From contig CAMFIX010000023.1 in NCBI GenBank assembly GCA_945952425.1, forward strand, positions 1-14,568: DNA of 14,568 nt, in the 5' to 3' direction. This stretch comes from an uncultured Pseudorhodobacter sp. Lineage in GTDB: Bacteria; Pseudomonadota; Alphaproteobacteria; Rhodobacterales; Rhodobacteraceae. Numbering within the stretch: the first letter of the stretch is position 1; the number at the start of each line of letters is the position of its first letter. The position numbers and the translations under genes are program-made. Positions 1 to 7,820 of this stretch are shown here, one piece after another. The notes under the pieces are model-generated. The model was not told where the DNA came from. It saw nothing but the letters and a program-made list of their open reading frames with translations, and did no database searches.

Positions 1-1062
1 ATCCAGCACCGTGCAGCCTTCCGGCACCTCGTTGGCGGGGTAATACTGGTCGCGTTCCTGCACATAGACCATGTGCTTGAAGTCCACCATCGTCACGCCG
101 ATTTCGGCCTCGTGCTTCTGGAAGAGCTCTTGCGCGTCGTAAGGACCGTAGAAATCCTTGCCGTTCGAGTTCTTGCCGGGGCCCGCATGGTCGCGGCCGA
201 CGATGAAGTGGGTCACGCCATGGTTCTTGCGGATCAGCCCGTGCCAGACGGCCTCGCGCGGGCCGGCCATGCGCATCGCCAGGTTCAGCAGCGACATCGT
301 GGTCGTCGATTGCGGATACTTGTCCAGCACCGCCTCATAGCAGCGGACGCGGGTGAAGTGGTCGACGTCGCCCGGCTTGGTCATGCCGACCACCGGATGG
401 ATCAAGAGGTTGGCCTGGGCCTCCTTGGCGGCGCGGAAGGTCAGCTCCTGGTGGGCGCGGTGCAGCGGATTGCGGGTCTGGAAGGCGACGATCTTCTCCC
501 AACCCAGCTTGCGGAAATAGGCGCGCAGCTCGTTCGGGCTGTCGCGGCGGGCCTTGAAGTCATAGTGCACCGGCGCCTGCAGCCCGCGCACCGGGCCGCC
601 CAGATAGACGGGCCCAGCCACATTGTGCAGGTAGTTGATCGCCGGATGCGCCAGGTCATCGGCGCCATAGCCGAAGACCTTGGCGGCCTCGTTCGACTTG
701 TTCGGCACCCATTTGTCGCTGACCGTCATCACGGCCAGGATCACGCCCTCCGCATCGCGCAAGGCGATTTCGGTGCCCGCAGCCACGGCGTCGGCGAACT
801 TTTCCGACACGTCCAGCGTGATCGGCATCGGCCACAGCGTCCCATCGGCCAGGCGCATGTTCTCGACCACGCCATTGTAATCGGCCTCCGACAGGAAGCC
901 CTTCAGCGGCGAGAAGCCGCCGTTCATCAGGAGTTCCAGATCGCAGACCTGCCGCGCGGTCAGATCCCACGACGGCATGTCGCCCGCCGCCACTTTCAGC
1001 TTTGCGGCTTCCTCGGCGGAAACGAAGAGTTCGGGGATCGGGGCAAGGCTGGGTTTGGTCAT
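1..1062 (-). CDS. sat: Sulfate adenylyltransferase (ATP sulfurylase), 3' end cut by window edge
   Basis: This enzyme makes adenosine 5'-phosphosulfate and pyrophosphate from ATP and sulfate, the first step of cytoplasmic sulfate assimilation. The 354 visible residues start MTKPSLAPIP and carry the ATP-sulfurylase signatures QTRNPLHRAH (about 195-204) and GRDHAGPG (about 289-296), with a typical N-terminal PUA-like region before them. The start at 1062 is preceded by a GAGAGAG-type ribosome binding site. The frame is still open at base 1, so the C-terminus is missing. In Rhodobacterales this protein is often a longer fusion with a C-terminal APS kinase (CysC-like) domain; whether that applies here cannot be seen. 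It lies downstream of trxB on the same strand, but the 183-base gap contains a possible terminator, so I do not assume one operon. The family call is firm; the fusion is inference. Confidence 0.95.
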   Translation of the reverse strand, partial: MTKPSLAPIPELFVSAEEAAKLKVAAGDMPSWDLTARQVCDLELLMNGGFSPLKGFLSEADYNGVVENMRLADGTLWPMPITLDVSEKFADAVAAGTEIALRDAEGVILAVMTVSDKWVPNKSNEAAKVFGYGADDLAHPAINYLHNVAGPVYLGGPVRGLQAPVHYDFKARRDSPNELRAYFRKLGWEKIVAFQTRNPLHRAHQELTFRAAKEAQANLLIHPVVGMTKPGDVDHFTRVRCYEAVLDKYPQSTTTMSLLNLAMRMAGPREAVWHGLIRKNHGVTHFIVGRDHAGPGKNSNGKDFYGPYDAQELFQKHEAEIGVTMVDFKHMVYVQERDQYYPANEVPEGCTVLD

Positions 1063-1168
1063 GGCTCTCTCATCAGAAAAGGGACGGCGGACGCCAGCGG
1101 CGCCGGGACTGCGAGGGCTTTTGACCCCAGCCTGCGAAAGAATCAAGACGAAGGGGTAGATTCTCGTT

Positions 1169-1199
1169 AAAAAGGGCCAAAATGCCGCGAAATGCGCGG
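1169..1199 (-). terminator. Possible intrinsic terminator after trxB
   Basis: Read on the minus strand, a perfect 5-bp stem CCGCG/CGCGG with loop CATTT (1185-1199) is followed by CATTTT, GGCCC and TTTTT. A-rich sequence before the stem could extend it by pairing with the first T run. It lies 46 bases past the trxB stop. The stem is short and the T tract is interrupted, so efficiency is uncertain. A T-rich tract follows the same stem on the plus strand too, but no plus-strand gene precedes it. The rest of the gap (1063-1168 and 1200-1245) shows no promoter for sat that I would defend. Confidence 0.45.
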
Positions 1200-1245
1200 T
1201 TTTCAGCCCGTTTTTCAGGATTTCACCGGGGGTCCGGAACGCGAC

Positions 1246-2187
1246 CTAGGCTTGGGCGGCGAGGAAACGCTCGGCATCGAGCGCGGCCATGCAGCCCATG
1301 CCGGCCGAGGTGACCGCCTGGCGATAGACGTGATCGGTCAGATCGCCGGCCGCAAAGACGCCGGGAATGGCGGTGCGGGTGGTGCCGGGCTCGACCTCGA
1401 CATAGCCGCCGTTGTGGAGCGGCAGCTGGTCCTTCACCAGCTCGGAGGCCGGCGCATGGCCGATGGCGACGAAGAAGCCCGCACAAGGAATGACCGCCTC
1501 GGCCCCGGTCTTCAGGTTGCGCGTCTTGACCCCGGTGACGCCAAGCGGCGCGTCGGTGCCCAGAACCTCGGTCACTTCCGAATCCCAGACGACCGAGACC
1601 TTGGGGTGCTTGAAGAGCCGATCCTGCATGATCTTTTCGGCGCGAAGCGAGTCGCGGCGGTGCACCAAGGTGACCTTGGAGGCGAAGTTGGTCAGGAAAA
1701 GCGCCTCTTCGACCGCGGTATTGCCGCCGCCGATCACCACGATCTCTTTCCCGCGATAGAAGAACCCGTCGCAGGTCGCGCAGGCGCTGACGCCAAAGCC
1801 CTTGAACTTCTGCTCGGAGGGCAGCCCCAGCCATTTCGCCTGCGCGCCCGTCGCCAGGATCACGGCATCGGCGGTATAGGTCACCCCCGAATCCGCCTTG
1901 GCGGTGAAGGGCCGCGCCCCAAGATCCAGGCTGGTGATATAGTCCGAGATCACCTCGGCCCCCATCGCCTCGGCATGGGCCTGCATGTTGACCATCAGGT
2001 CGGGCCCCTGGATGTGCTTTTCGCCCGGCCAGTTCTCGACCTCCGAGGTGATGGTCAGCTGGCCGCCGGGCTGCAGGCCCTGGATCAGCAAGGGCTCCAG
2101 CATGGCGCGGGCCGCATAGACCGCGGCAGTATAGCCCGCCGGGCCCGAGCCGATGATCAGAACCTTGGTATGCCGCGTCTCGGCCAT
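1246..2187 (-). CDS. trxB: Thioredoxin-disulfide reductase
   Basis: This cytoplasmic FAD enzyme uses NADPH to reduce thioredoxin, supplying electrons to ribonucleotide reductase, PAPS reductase and disulfide repair. The 313 residues match the usual low-molecular-weight TrxB length (about 315). Visible motifs are the FAD-binding GSGPAG (13-18), the redox-active CATC (136-139), the NADPH-binding GGGNTA (153-158) with HRRDSLRAEK (176-185), and the second FAD motif GDLTD (281-285). The start MAETRHTKVL at 2187 is chosen because GGAGAG lies just upstream and the FAD motif then falls at the usual distance; ATG at 2199 (MESD extension) is possible but less likely. It diverges from an Lrp-type gene, an adjacency also found for trxB and lrp in E. 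coli. GATATA at 2212-2217 could be a minus-strand -10 (TATATC), but no convincing -35 accompanies it. Confidence 0.97.
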   Translation of the reverse strand: MAETRHTKVLIIGSGPAGYTAAVYAARAMLEPLLIQGLQPGGQLTITSEVENWPGEKHIQGPDLMVNMQAHAEAMGAEVISDYITSLDLGARPFTAKADSGVTYTADAVILATGAQAKWLGLPSEQKFKGFGVSACATCDGFFYRGKEIVVIGGGNTAVEEALFLTNFASKVTLVHRRDSLRAEKIMQDRLFKHPKVSVVWDSEVTEVLGTDAPLGVTGVKTRNLKTGAEAVIPCAGFFVAIGHAPASELVKDQLPLHNGGYVEVEPGTTRTAIPGVFAAGDLTDHVYRQAVTSAGMGCMAALDAERFLAAQA

Positions 2188-2302
2188 GTCACTCTCCATC
2201 TTTGGCCCGTTGATATAGGCAAAAGCGCGCGGCGGGGGAAGGGCGGGAATGGCAAGGGCGCCTTGCCCGGCTTGCACCGCTTTTCGGCAGCCCGGCGGGG
2301 CT

Positions 2303-2344
2303 TTGCGACTTTTTCTTGCGCTGGCTTGCAATAATATTGCGCAA
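2303..2344. promoter_or_regulatory. Phased TTGC repeats and palindrome between trxB and lrp (putative Lrp operator)
   Basis: Four TTGC tetramers begin at 2303, 2316, 2326 and 2337, spaced 13, 10 and 11 bases, close to one helical turn each. The last two frame a near-perfect palindrome, GCAATA-A-TATTGC (2328-2340), overlapped by a second palindrome, TTGCGCAA (2337-2344). TAATAT (2332-2337) inside the palindrome resembles a plus-strand -10 box for lrp. Lrp/AsnC proteins commonly bind degenerate, helically phased AT-rich palindromes and repress their own genes, so an autoregulatory operator is a reasonable inference. The start site and binding are not shown by sequence alone. Confidence 0.5.
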
Positions 2345-2384
2345 ACCGGGGCCTTGGCGTAAGCCCGCCCCAAAGGAGACCCCG

Positions 2385-2885
2385 ATGCCGGTATTCAAAC
2401 TCGACCCGATCGACCGCAAGATCCTGTCGGAGCTGCAGGCCGACGGCCGGATGACCAATGTAGAGCTGGCCTCGCGCGTGGGGATCTCGGCGCCGCCCTG
2501 CCTGCGCCGGGTCAGGACGCTGGAGGAGGAGGGCTATATCAAGGGCTATCACGCCGAGATCAACGCCCGCGAGCTGGGGTTCGAGGTCGCGGTCTTCGCC
2601 ATGGTGCGGCTGAACAGCCAGGCCGAGGCCGACCTGTCGACCTTCGAGGCCCGCTGCCGCGCCTGGCCGCTGGTGCGCGAATGCCACATGCTGAACGGTG
2701 AGATCGACTTCATCCTGAAATGCGTCTCGCCGGACCTCTCGACCTTCCAGAACTTCCTGACCGAGGAGCTGCTGAAGGCCGAGAACGTGGCGAACGTCAA
2801 AACCTCCCTCGTCATCCGCTGCGCCAAGGACGAGCCCGGCCTGCCCTTCGACGTGCTGGAAAGCCGGCTGGCGAAGAACGCCTGA
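2385..2885 (+). CDS. lrp: Lrp/AsnC-family transcriptional regulator
   Basis: This is a DNA-binding regulator of the feast/famine family, expected to form dimers or octamers and to respond to amino acids. The 166 residues have the standard arrangement. An N-terminal winged helix-turn-helix (about 7-57) includes KLDPIDRKILSELQADGRMT and the recognition helix region VGISAPPCLRRVRTLEEEGYI. A C-terminal RAM ligand-binding domain (about 65-145) includes the GEIDFILKCVSPDLSTFQNF stretch. ATG at 2385 follows AAAGGAGAC at 2372-2380; an upstream TTG in the same frame (2316) lies inside the putative operator and is rejected. The gene diverges from trxB, which may be one of its targets. The domain pattern is close to true leucine-responsive Lrp, but the effector and regulon cannot be read from sequence, so the symbol is used in the family sense. 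Confidence 0.93.
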   Translation: MPVFKLDPIDRKILSELQADGRMTNVELASRVGISAPPCLRRVRTLEEEGYIKGYHAEINARELGFEVAVFAMVRLNSQAEADLSTFEARCRAWPLVRECHMLNGEIDFILKCVSPDLSTFQNFLTEELLKAENVANVKTSLVIRCAKDEPGLPFDVLESRLAKNA

Positions 2886-2940
2886 GGTCGGCAGGGCGTC
2901 ACGGCAAGGGGCGCCTGGAGCTCGGCGCATTCACCTTTCG

Positions 2941-3615
2941 CTACAGCTCTTCCTCGGTCTTGCGGGGTATCTTGAAATCCACCGTCCCCTCGGCCAAGGC
3001 GGTCCAGTACGTCTGCCGCGGGTTGATCGCCCCCGCGAGCGCCGCCATGTCCTGCAGCGGATAGGCGGCCCGCCCCTCGGTGTCATACGAGATCAACCCG
3101 GCCTCCTGCGCCGCCACCACGGTGCGCAGCATCAGAAGCGGGGAATCGAAAGCGACATAGGTCACGGCGCTGAGCGGTCCTTGGGTCGCCAAGAGCGGCA
3201 CCTGGCCCTCGACCTCCCCGGCCGGGTAAAGCTCGAGACTGGTGAACCGGGTTTCCTCCCGGGTCATCCAGATGCGGTCCGGGCTCGGGAACTCCTTCCG
3301 CTTGCGTGAGACCTTGTTGACGGAAATCACGCTCCACAGGTCAGGCCATTGCCAGTCCAGAAAGACCGCCATCTGGTGCCAGCTCATCGTGGCCCCGGGA
3401 TCGGCGCCGTTGTGGTTGTGATACATGGCGCGGAAGTCGGGCGGCAGGGGGAGCCCGAACTGTCCCAACTCCTCCAGCAGGGGCCGCCCCTTGCGCGTGC
3501 GCTTGAAGGCCCGGGCCACGCGGCGGCCGTGCAGGCCCTGGAACGCCACCACCTTGGCGATGAGGCCGTCGACCTCTTGCTGCAGCGCCTCGGGAATATC
3601 CTGGTCCATATCCAT
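2941..3615 (-). CDS. SMI1/KNR4-like (SUKH) domain protein
   Basis: The protein has 224 residues if ATG at 3615 (MDMDQDIPEA) is used; 3648 (MGALSCPSW) would add 11. Neither start has a strong ribosome binding site. TTGGA lies near 3615, and I prefer it because the longer start lies hard against the groEL terminator. The stretch LPLPPDFRAMYHNHNGADPG (about 55-74) fits the SUKH signature: LP, an aromatic helix, then NG. A later ISYDTEGRAAYPL segment (about 175-187) also fits the fold. SUKH proteins are best known as immunity proteins for polymorphic toxins, but many are orphan genes of unknown role, and no toxin gene is visible here. There is no signal peptide or membrane segment, so it is probably cytoplasmic. 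It is convergent with lrp and follows groEL on the same strand, separated by a terminator; no own promoter is obvious. The family call is moderate and the function unknown. Confidence 0.6.
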   Translation of the reverse strand: MDMDQDIPEALQQEVDGLIAKVVAFQGLHGRRVARAFKRTRKGRPLLEELGQFGLPLPPDFRAMYHNHNGADPGATMSWHQMAVFLDWQWPDLWSVISVNKVSRKRKEFPSPDRIWMTREETRFTSLELYPAGEVEGQVPLLATQGPLSAVTYVAFDSPLLMLRTVVAAQEAGLISYDTEGRAAYPLQDMAALAGAINPRQTYWTALAEGTVDFKIPRKTEEEL

Positions 3616-3651
3616 CACTGTCCAAGAGGGGCAGGATAACGCGCCCATCCC

Positions 3652-3682
3652 AAAAGCAAAGGGGCGCCCCGAAAGGCGCCCC
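3652..3682 (-). terminator. Intrinsic terminator of groES-groEL
   Basis: On the minus strand the 8-bp stem GGGGCGCC / GGCGCCCC (3675-3682 and 3661-3668, loop TTTCGG) is followed by TTTGCTTTT. This is a classical Rho-independent terminator, located 25 bases beyond the groEL stop. It should end most groESL transcripts before the SUKH-like gene, although some read-through could feed that gene. Confidence 0.85.
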
Positions 3683-3707
3683 CGCTTTGACCGGAAGGCC
3701 GGGTGAC

Positions 3708-5351
<1,644 letters not shown>

Positions 5352-5392
5352 TTGCAGACTCCAGTATGAGGGGGTTTCGGAAAGCGCAAGGC

Positions 5393-5408
5393 GCGGGGTT
5401 CACCCCGC
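5393..5408 (-). other. Hairpin in the groES-groEL intergenic RNA
   Basis: GCGGGG (5393-5398) and CCCCGC (5403-5408) form a perfect 6-bp stem with a four-base loop, between the groES stop and the groEL ribosome binding site. There is no T tract, so it is unlikely to be a terminator. A similarly placed stem-loop in Agrobacterium tumefaciens groESL is linked to mRNA cleavage that separates the two messages; a like role here is inference. Confidence 0.5.
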
Positions 5409-5422
5409 CGCTGCGGACATCG

Positions 5423-5710
5423 TCAGGCGATGATGCCCATGATGTCGCTTTCCTTCATGATCAGCAGCTCTTCGCCGTTGAGCGTCACTTCCGTGCCCGA
5501 CCACTTGCCGAACAGGATGCGGTCGCCGGCCTTCACCGACGGAGCGATCAGTTCGCCCGAATCCTTGCGGGCGCCTTCGCCCACCGAGACCACTTCGCCT
5601 TCCGAGGGCTTTTCCTTGGCGGTGTCCGGGATGATCAGCCCGCCCTTGGTCTTTTCTTCGGACTGAACACGCTTGACCAGCACGCGGTCATGCAGCGGTT
5701 TGAAAGCCAT
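5423..5710 (-). CDS. groES: Co-chaperonin GroES (Hsp10)
   Basis: GroES forms the seven-subunit lid of the GroEL chamber. The 95 residues are the standard length. The N-terminus MAFKPLHDRVLVKR is characteristic, followed by the mobile loop with KTKGGLIIPD (about 20-30) that contacts GroEL, and the C-terminal ELLIMKESDIMGIIA. ATG at 5710 is preceded by AAGGGAG at good spacing. It is the first gene of the groESL operon, with a CIRCE operator 37 bases upstream of the start and a TTGACA-type promoter beyond it. No oddity is seen. Confidence 0.99.
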   Translation of the reverse strand: MAFKPLHDRVLVKRVQSEEKTKGGLIIPDTAKEKPSEGEVVSVGEGARKDSGELIAPSVKAGDRILFGKWSGTEVTLNGEELLIMKESDIMGIIA

Positions 5711-5746
5711 CTGGGTCACTCCCTTGGGTATCCAGGTTGAATGCGA

Positions 5747-5773
5747 TTGGCACTCACCCATGGCGAGTGCCAA
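5747..5773. promoter_or_regulatory. CIRCE operator (HrcA binding site) upstream of groESL
   Basis: TTGGCACTC and GAGTGCCAA form a perfect 9-bp inverted repeat with a 9-base spacer. The CIRCE consensus is TTAGCACTC-N9-GAGTGCTAA, so this site differs only by a symmetric A-to-G change in each arm. It sits between the groES start codon and the putative promoter, in the expected 5' untranslated region. HrcA binding here should repress groESL until heat or misfolding titrates GroEL away from HrcA. hrcA itself is not in the window. Confidence 0.95.
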
Positions 5774-5780
5774 CGACGCG

Positions 5781-5809
5781 GAATTAGGCAGAGTCACGGC
5801 GCCTGTCAA
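5781..5809 (-). promoter_or_regulatory. Putative groESL promoter
   Basis: Read on the minus strand, a consensus -35 TTGACA (5809-5804) is followed by either CCTAAT at 15-base spacing or TAATTC at 17-base spacing as the -10. Transcription would start at or just before the CIRCE element, the normal arrangement. The -10 region CTGCCTAATT also has some likeness to alphaproteobacterial RpoH promoters, so dual heat-shock control is possible but not established. Confidence 0.6.
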
Positions 5810-5881
5810 CACCCTGACCTGCAAAATTCTCATGACAGGCGCCGCTTGGAACCCCGCGCCGGGCGTGCCATGGTCGGCGCC

Positions 5882-6898
5882 ATGAAACTCGTCTCGACGC
5901 TTCTTCGGGCCTGCGGGCTCGTGCTGGCCCTTTGCGGCCCGGCGCTGGCCCTCTGCCAGGGCCGCGACCTGATCGCCGCCCTGCCCGCGCCCGACCGTGC
6001 CGCGCTGCAGGCGGCTGCGGATGTGCCCTTCGCCGAGGGGAATTTCTTCGCCGCCCGCAAGGGCCAGGCGCAGATCCTGCTGGTGGGCACCTATCACCTG
6101 GGCGATGCGCGCTTTGGCCCCGTGGTCGCCGCCCTGACCCCGGCGCTGGCCGCGGCGCAAGAGCTGCTGGTCGAGGTCTCGCCCGAGGACGAGGCGCAGC
6201 TGAAGACCTGGCTCGGCGCCCATCCCGATGCGGTCTTCGACCAGGCCGGGCCGTCCTTGCGCGACAGGCTCTCGCCCGCCGACTGGCAGGCCCTGTCGGC
6301 CGCCGTCCAGGCCCGCGGCACGCCGCCCGCCGCGATCCTGAAGATGCGACCCTGGCTGGTGGCCGCGATGCTGGAGGCGCCGGCCTGCATGGGGATGGAC
6401 AAGGCCGCGCTGGAGGCGGGGCTCGACCACCGGCTGACGGCGGCGGCCACGGCGCAGGGCCTGCCCATCCGCTCGCTGGAGCCGTTCGACACCGCGCTGA
6501 AGGTCTTTGCCGCGCTCTCGCCCGAGGATCAGCTGGACATGATCCGCCAGGCCCTGCTGACCGAACCCGTGGCCGAAGACATGGCGACCACGCTGACCGA
6601 GGCCTATTTCCGCGGCCAGAGCCAGCTTTACATGGCCTTCGCGCGGGAAGAGGCGATCCGCAGTTCGGGCCTGCCGGTGGCCGAGGTCGACCGCGAGCTC
6701 GGGGTGATGCTGGCGCTGCTGATCGATGGGCGCAATGCCGCCTGGATTCCCGTGCTGGACGCAGCCGCCGCCAAGGGCCCGGTCGTCGCGGCCTTCGGCG
6801 CGCTGCATCTGCCCGGCGAGAAGGGCGTGGCGCACCTTCTGGTGCAGGACGGCTGGACCGTCACCCCCTGGACGCCCGGAGAGGCCTGGCCGCAATGA
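5882..6898 (+). CDS. TraB/GumN family protein, probably secreted
   Basis: The protein has 338 residues. Residues 1-24 (MKLVSTLLRACGLVLALCGPALA) form a Sec signal peptide with cleavage near ALA-LC, so the mature protein should be periplasmic or, if C25 were lipidated, membrane anchored; no clean lipobox is seen. TraB/GumN hallmarks are GTYHLGD (69-75), the acidic LLVEVSPED strand (about 95-103) and GALHLPG (306-312) near the C-terminus before GVAHLLVQDGW. These two GxxH motifs and the acidic residue recall the proposed metal site of the related TIKI proteases, but the bacterial members have no settled function. ATG at 5882 is chosen because the signal peptide begins there; 5870 (MVGAMKL) is an alternative, and neither has a strong ribosome binding site. 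It diverges from groES, and its stop overlaps the start of the next gene, so the two are probably co-translated. Confidence 0.85.
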   Translation: MKLVSTLLRACGLVLALCGPALALCQGRDLIAALPAPDRAALQAAADVPFAEGNFFAARKGQAQILLVGTYHLGDARFGPVVAALTPALAAAQELLVEVSPEDEAQLKTWLGAHPDAVFDQAGPSLRDRLSPADWQALSAAVQARGTPPAAILKMRPWLVAAMLEAPACMGMDKAALEAGLDHRLTAAATAQGLPIRSLEPFDTALKVFAALSPEDQLDMIRQALLTEPVAEDMATTLTEAYFRGQSQLYMAFAREEAIRSSGLPVAEVDRELGVMLALLIDGRNAAWIPVLDAAAAKGPVVAAFGALHLPGEKGVAHLLVQDGWTVTPWTPGEAWPQ

Positions 6899-7752
6899 CG
6901 CAGGACCACCGCAACGGCCTGATCCTTGTCGCGATCTCGACGCTCGCCTGGTCGACGGCGGGGCTCTTCACCCGCGCCATCACCGAGGATCTTTTCACCA
7001 CCCTGGTCTGGCGGGGGATGTTCGGCACGGCGGGGCTGCTGGCGGTTCTGGTCGCGCGCGAGGGGCCGGGGGGATTGGGGCAATTCCTTCGGCTGGGGCG
7101 CGCGGGCTGGGCCTATGCGCTGATCTCGGGGCTGAGCATGTATGCCTATATCGCTTCGCTGCGCATGACCTCGATCGCGCATGTCTCGATCATCTATGCC
7201 GCGGTGCCCTTCCTGACCGCGGCGCTGGCCTGGGCGATGATGGGCAGCCGCCCCACGCGGGACGCGGTGATCGCCAGCGTCGCGGCCTTCCTGGGTGCCG
7301 TCGTGATGGTGGGGCTCGGCGGGGACGGCACGCTTCTGGGCGATGCCCTGGCGCTGGTCATGACGCTCGGCATGGCGCTGATGGTGGTCATCGCACGCCG
7401 CCACCCCGAGATCCCGACGCTCCCCGCCGGCATCACCTCGGCCGTCTTCTCGCTCTTGATCGCCCTGCCCTTCGCCGCCCCCGGCGTGCCCGGGGGCAAC
7501 CAGCTTTTGCTGCTGGCGGGCTTCGGCCTGGCCAATTCGACGCTGGGATTTGCGCTTTTCCTGATGGGCTCGGCCCGCATCCCGCCCATCGAAACCGCGC
7601 TTCTGGGCGCCTTGGAGGCCCCCATCGCGCCGATCTGGGTCTGGCTGGTCTTCGGCGAGACCCCGGGCTGGCCCACGCTCTTCGGCGGGGCAGTCGTCAT
7701 GGCGGCGGTCTTCTGGCACATCCTGCGACAATACCGCCGGGATGCGGCGTGA
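6895..7752 (+). CDS. EamA/DMT-superfamily transporter
   Basis: This is a 285-residue inner-membrane protein with about ten hydrophobic helices arranged as two EamA repeats (about 8-135 and 145-280), the usual drug/metabolite transporter plan. Segments such as LILVAISTLAWSTAGLFTRA near the N-terminus and ETALLGALEAPIAPIWVWLVFGE in the second repeat are characteristic. It probably exports or exchanges a small metabolite such as an amino acid; the substrate cannot be told from sequence. ATG overlaps the TraB/GumN stop (ATGA), with GGAGAGG upstream inside the preceding gene, so translation is coupled. Many DMT members are annotated only as permeases, and I go no further. Confidence 0.9.
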   Translation: MTQDHRNGLILVAISTLAWSTAGLFTRAITEDLFTTLVWRGMFGTAGLLAVLVAREGPGGLGQFLRLGRAGWAYALISGLSMYAYIASLRMTSIAHVSIIYAAVPFLTAALAWAMMGSRPTRDAVIASVAAFLGAVVMVGLGGDGTLLGDALALVMTLGMALMVVIARRHPEIPTLPAGITSAVFSLLIALPFAAPGVPGGNQLLLLAGFGLANSTLGFALFLMGSARIPPIETALLGALEAPIAPIWVWLVFGETPGWPTLFGGAVVMAAVFWHILRQYRRDAA

Positions 7753-7756
7753 GCGC

Positions 7757-7785
7757 GTGACAAGCCGGGCTTTCGCGCCTATAAG
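7757..7785 (+). promoter_or_regulatory. Putative sigma-70-type promoter of the pyrophosphatase gene
   Basis: GTGACA (7757-7762) and TATAAG (7780-7785) each match the -35 and -10 consensus at five of six positions, with the ideal 17-base spacer. A start near 7792 would leave a leader of about 29 bases with ACGAGG before the ATG at 7821. It begins only four bases after the DMT gene stop, indicating that the pyrophosphatase has its own transcription unit. Confidence 0.65.
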
Positions 7786-7791
7786 CCCGGC
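7764..7791. repeat. 9-bp perfect inverted repeat overlapping the pyrophosphatase promoter
   Basis: GCCGGGCTT (7764-7772) and AAGCCCGGC (7783-7791) are exact inverted copies separated by ten bases. The right arm covers most of the putative -10 box and the left arm lies in the -35/-10 spacer. It could be an operator whose occupation blocks RNA polymerase, or a terminator-like stem for the upstream DMT transcript. No T tract follows on the plus strand, which favours the operator reading. Confidence 0.55.
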
Positions 7792-7820
7792 CGAAAACCC
7801 ATAGAACGAGGCTCCTCCCC

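Noticed and set aside
73..2334. Two long plus-strand frames opposite sat and trxB
   Set aside because: Both mirror well-identified minus-strand genes, have low-complexity composition and no family features.
2911..2928. GCGCC/GGCGC stem between lrp and the SUKH-like gene as a terminator
   Set aside because: The 5-bp stem has an eight-base loop and no T run on either strand, so it is too weak to call.
5932..6894. Upstream extension of the DMT transporter frame through the TraB/GumN gene
   Set aside because: The extension is Arg/Gly/Pro-rich out-of-frame translation; the transporter starts naturally at the ATGA overlap with a proper ribosome binding site.
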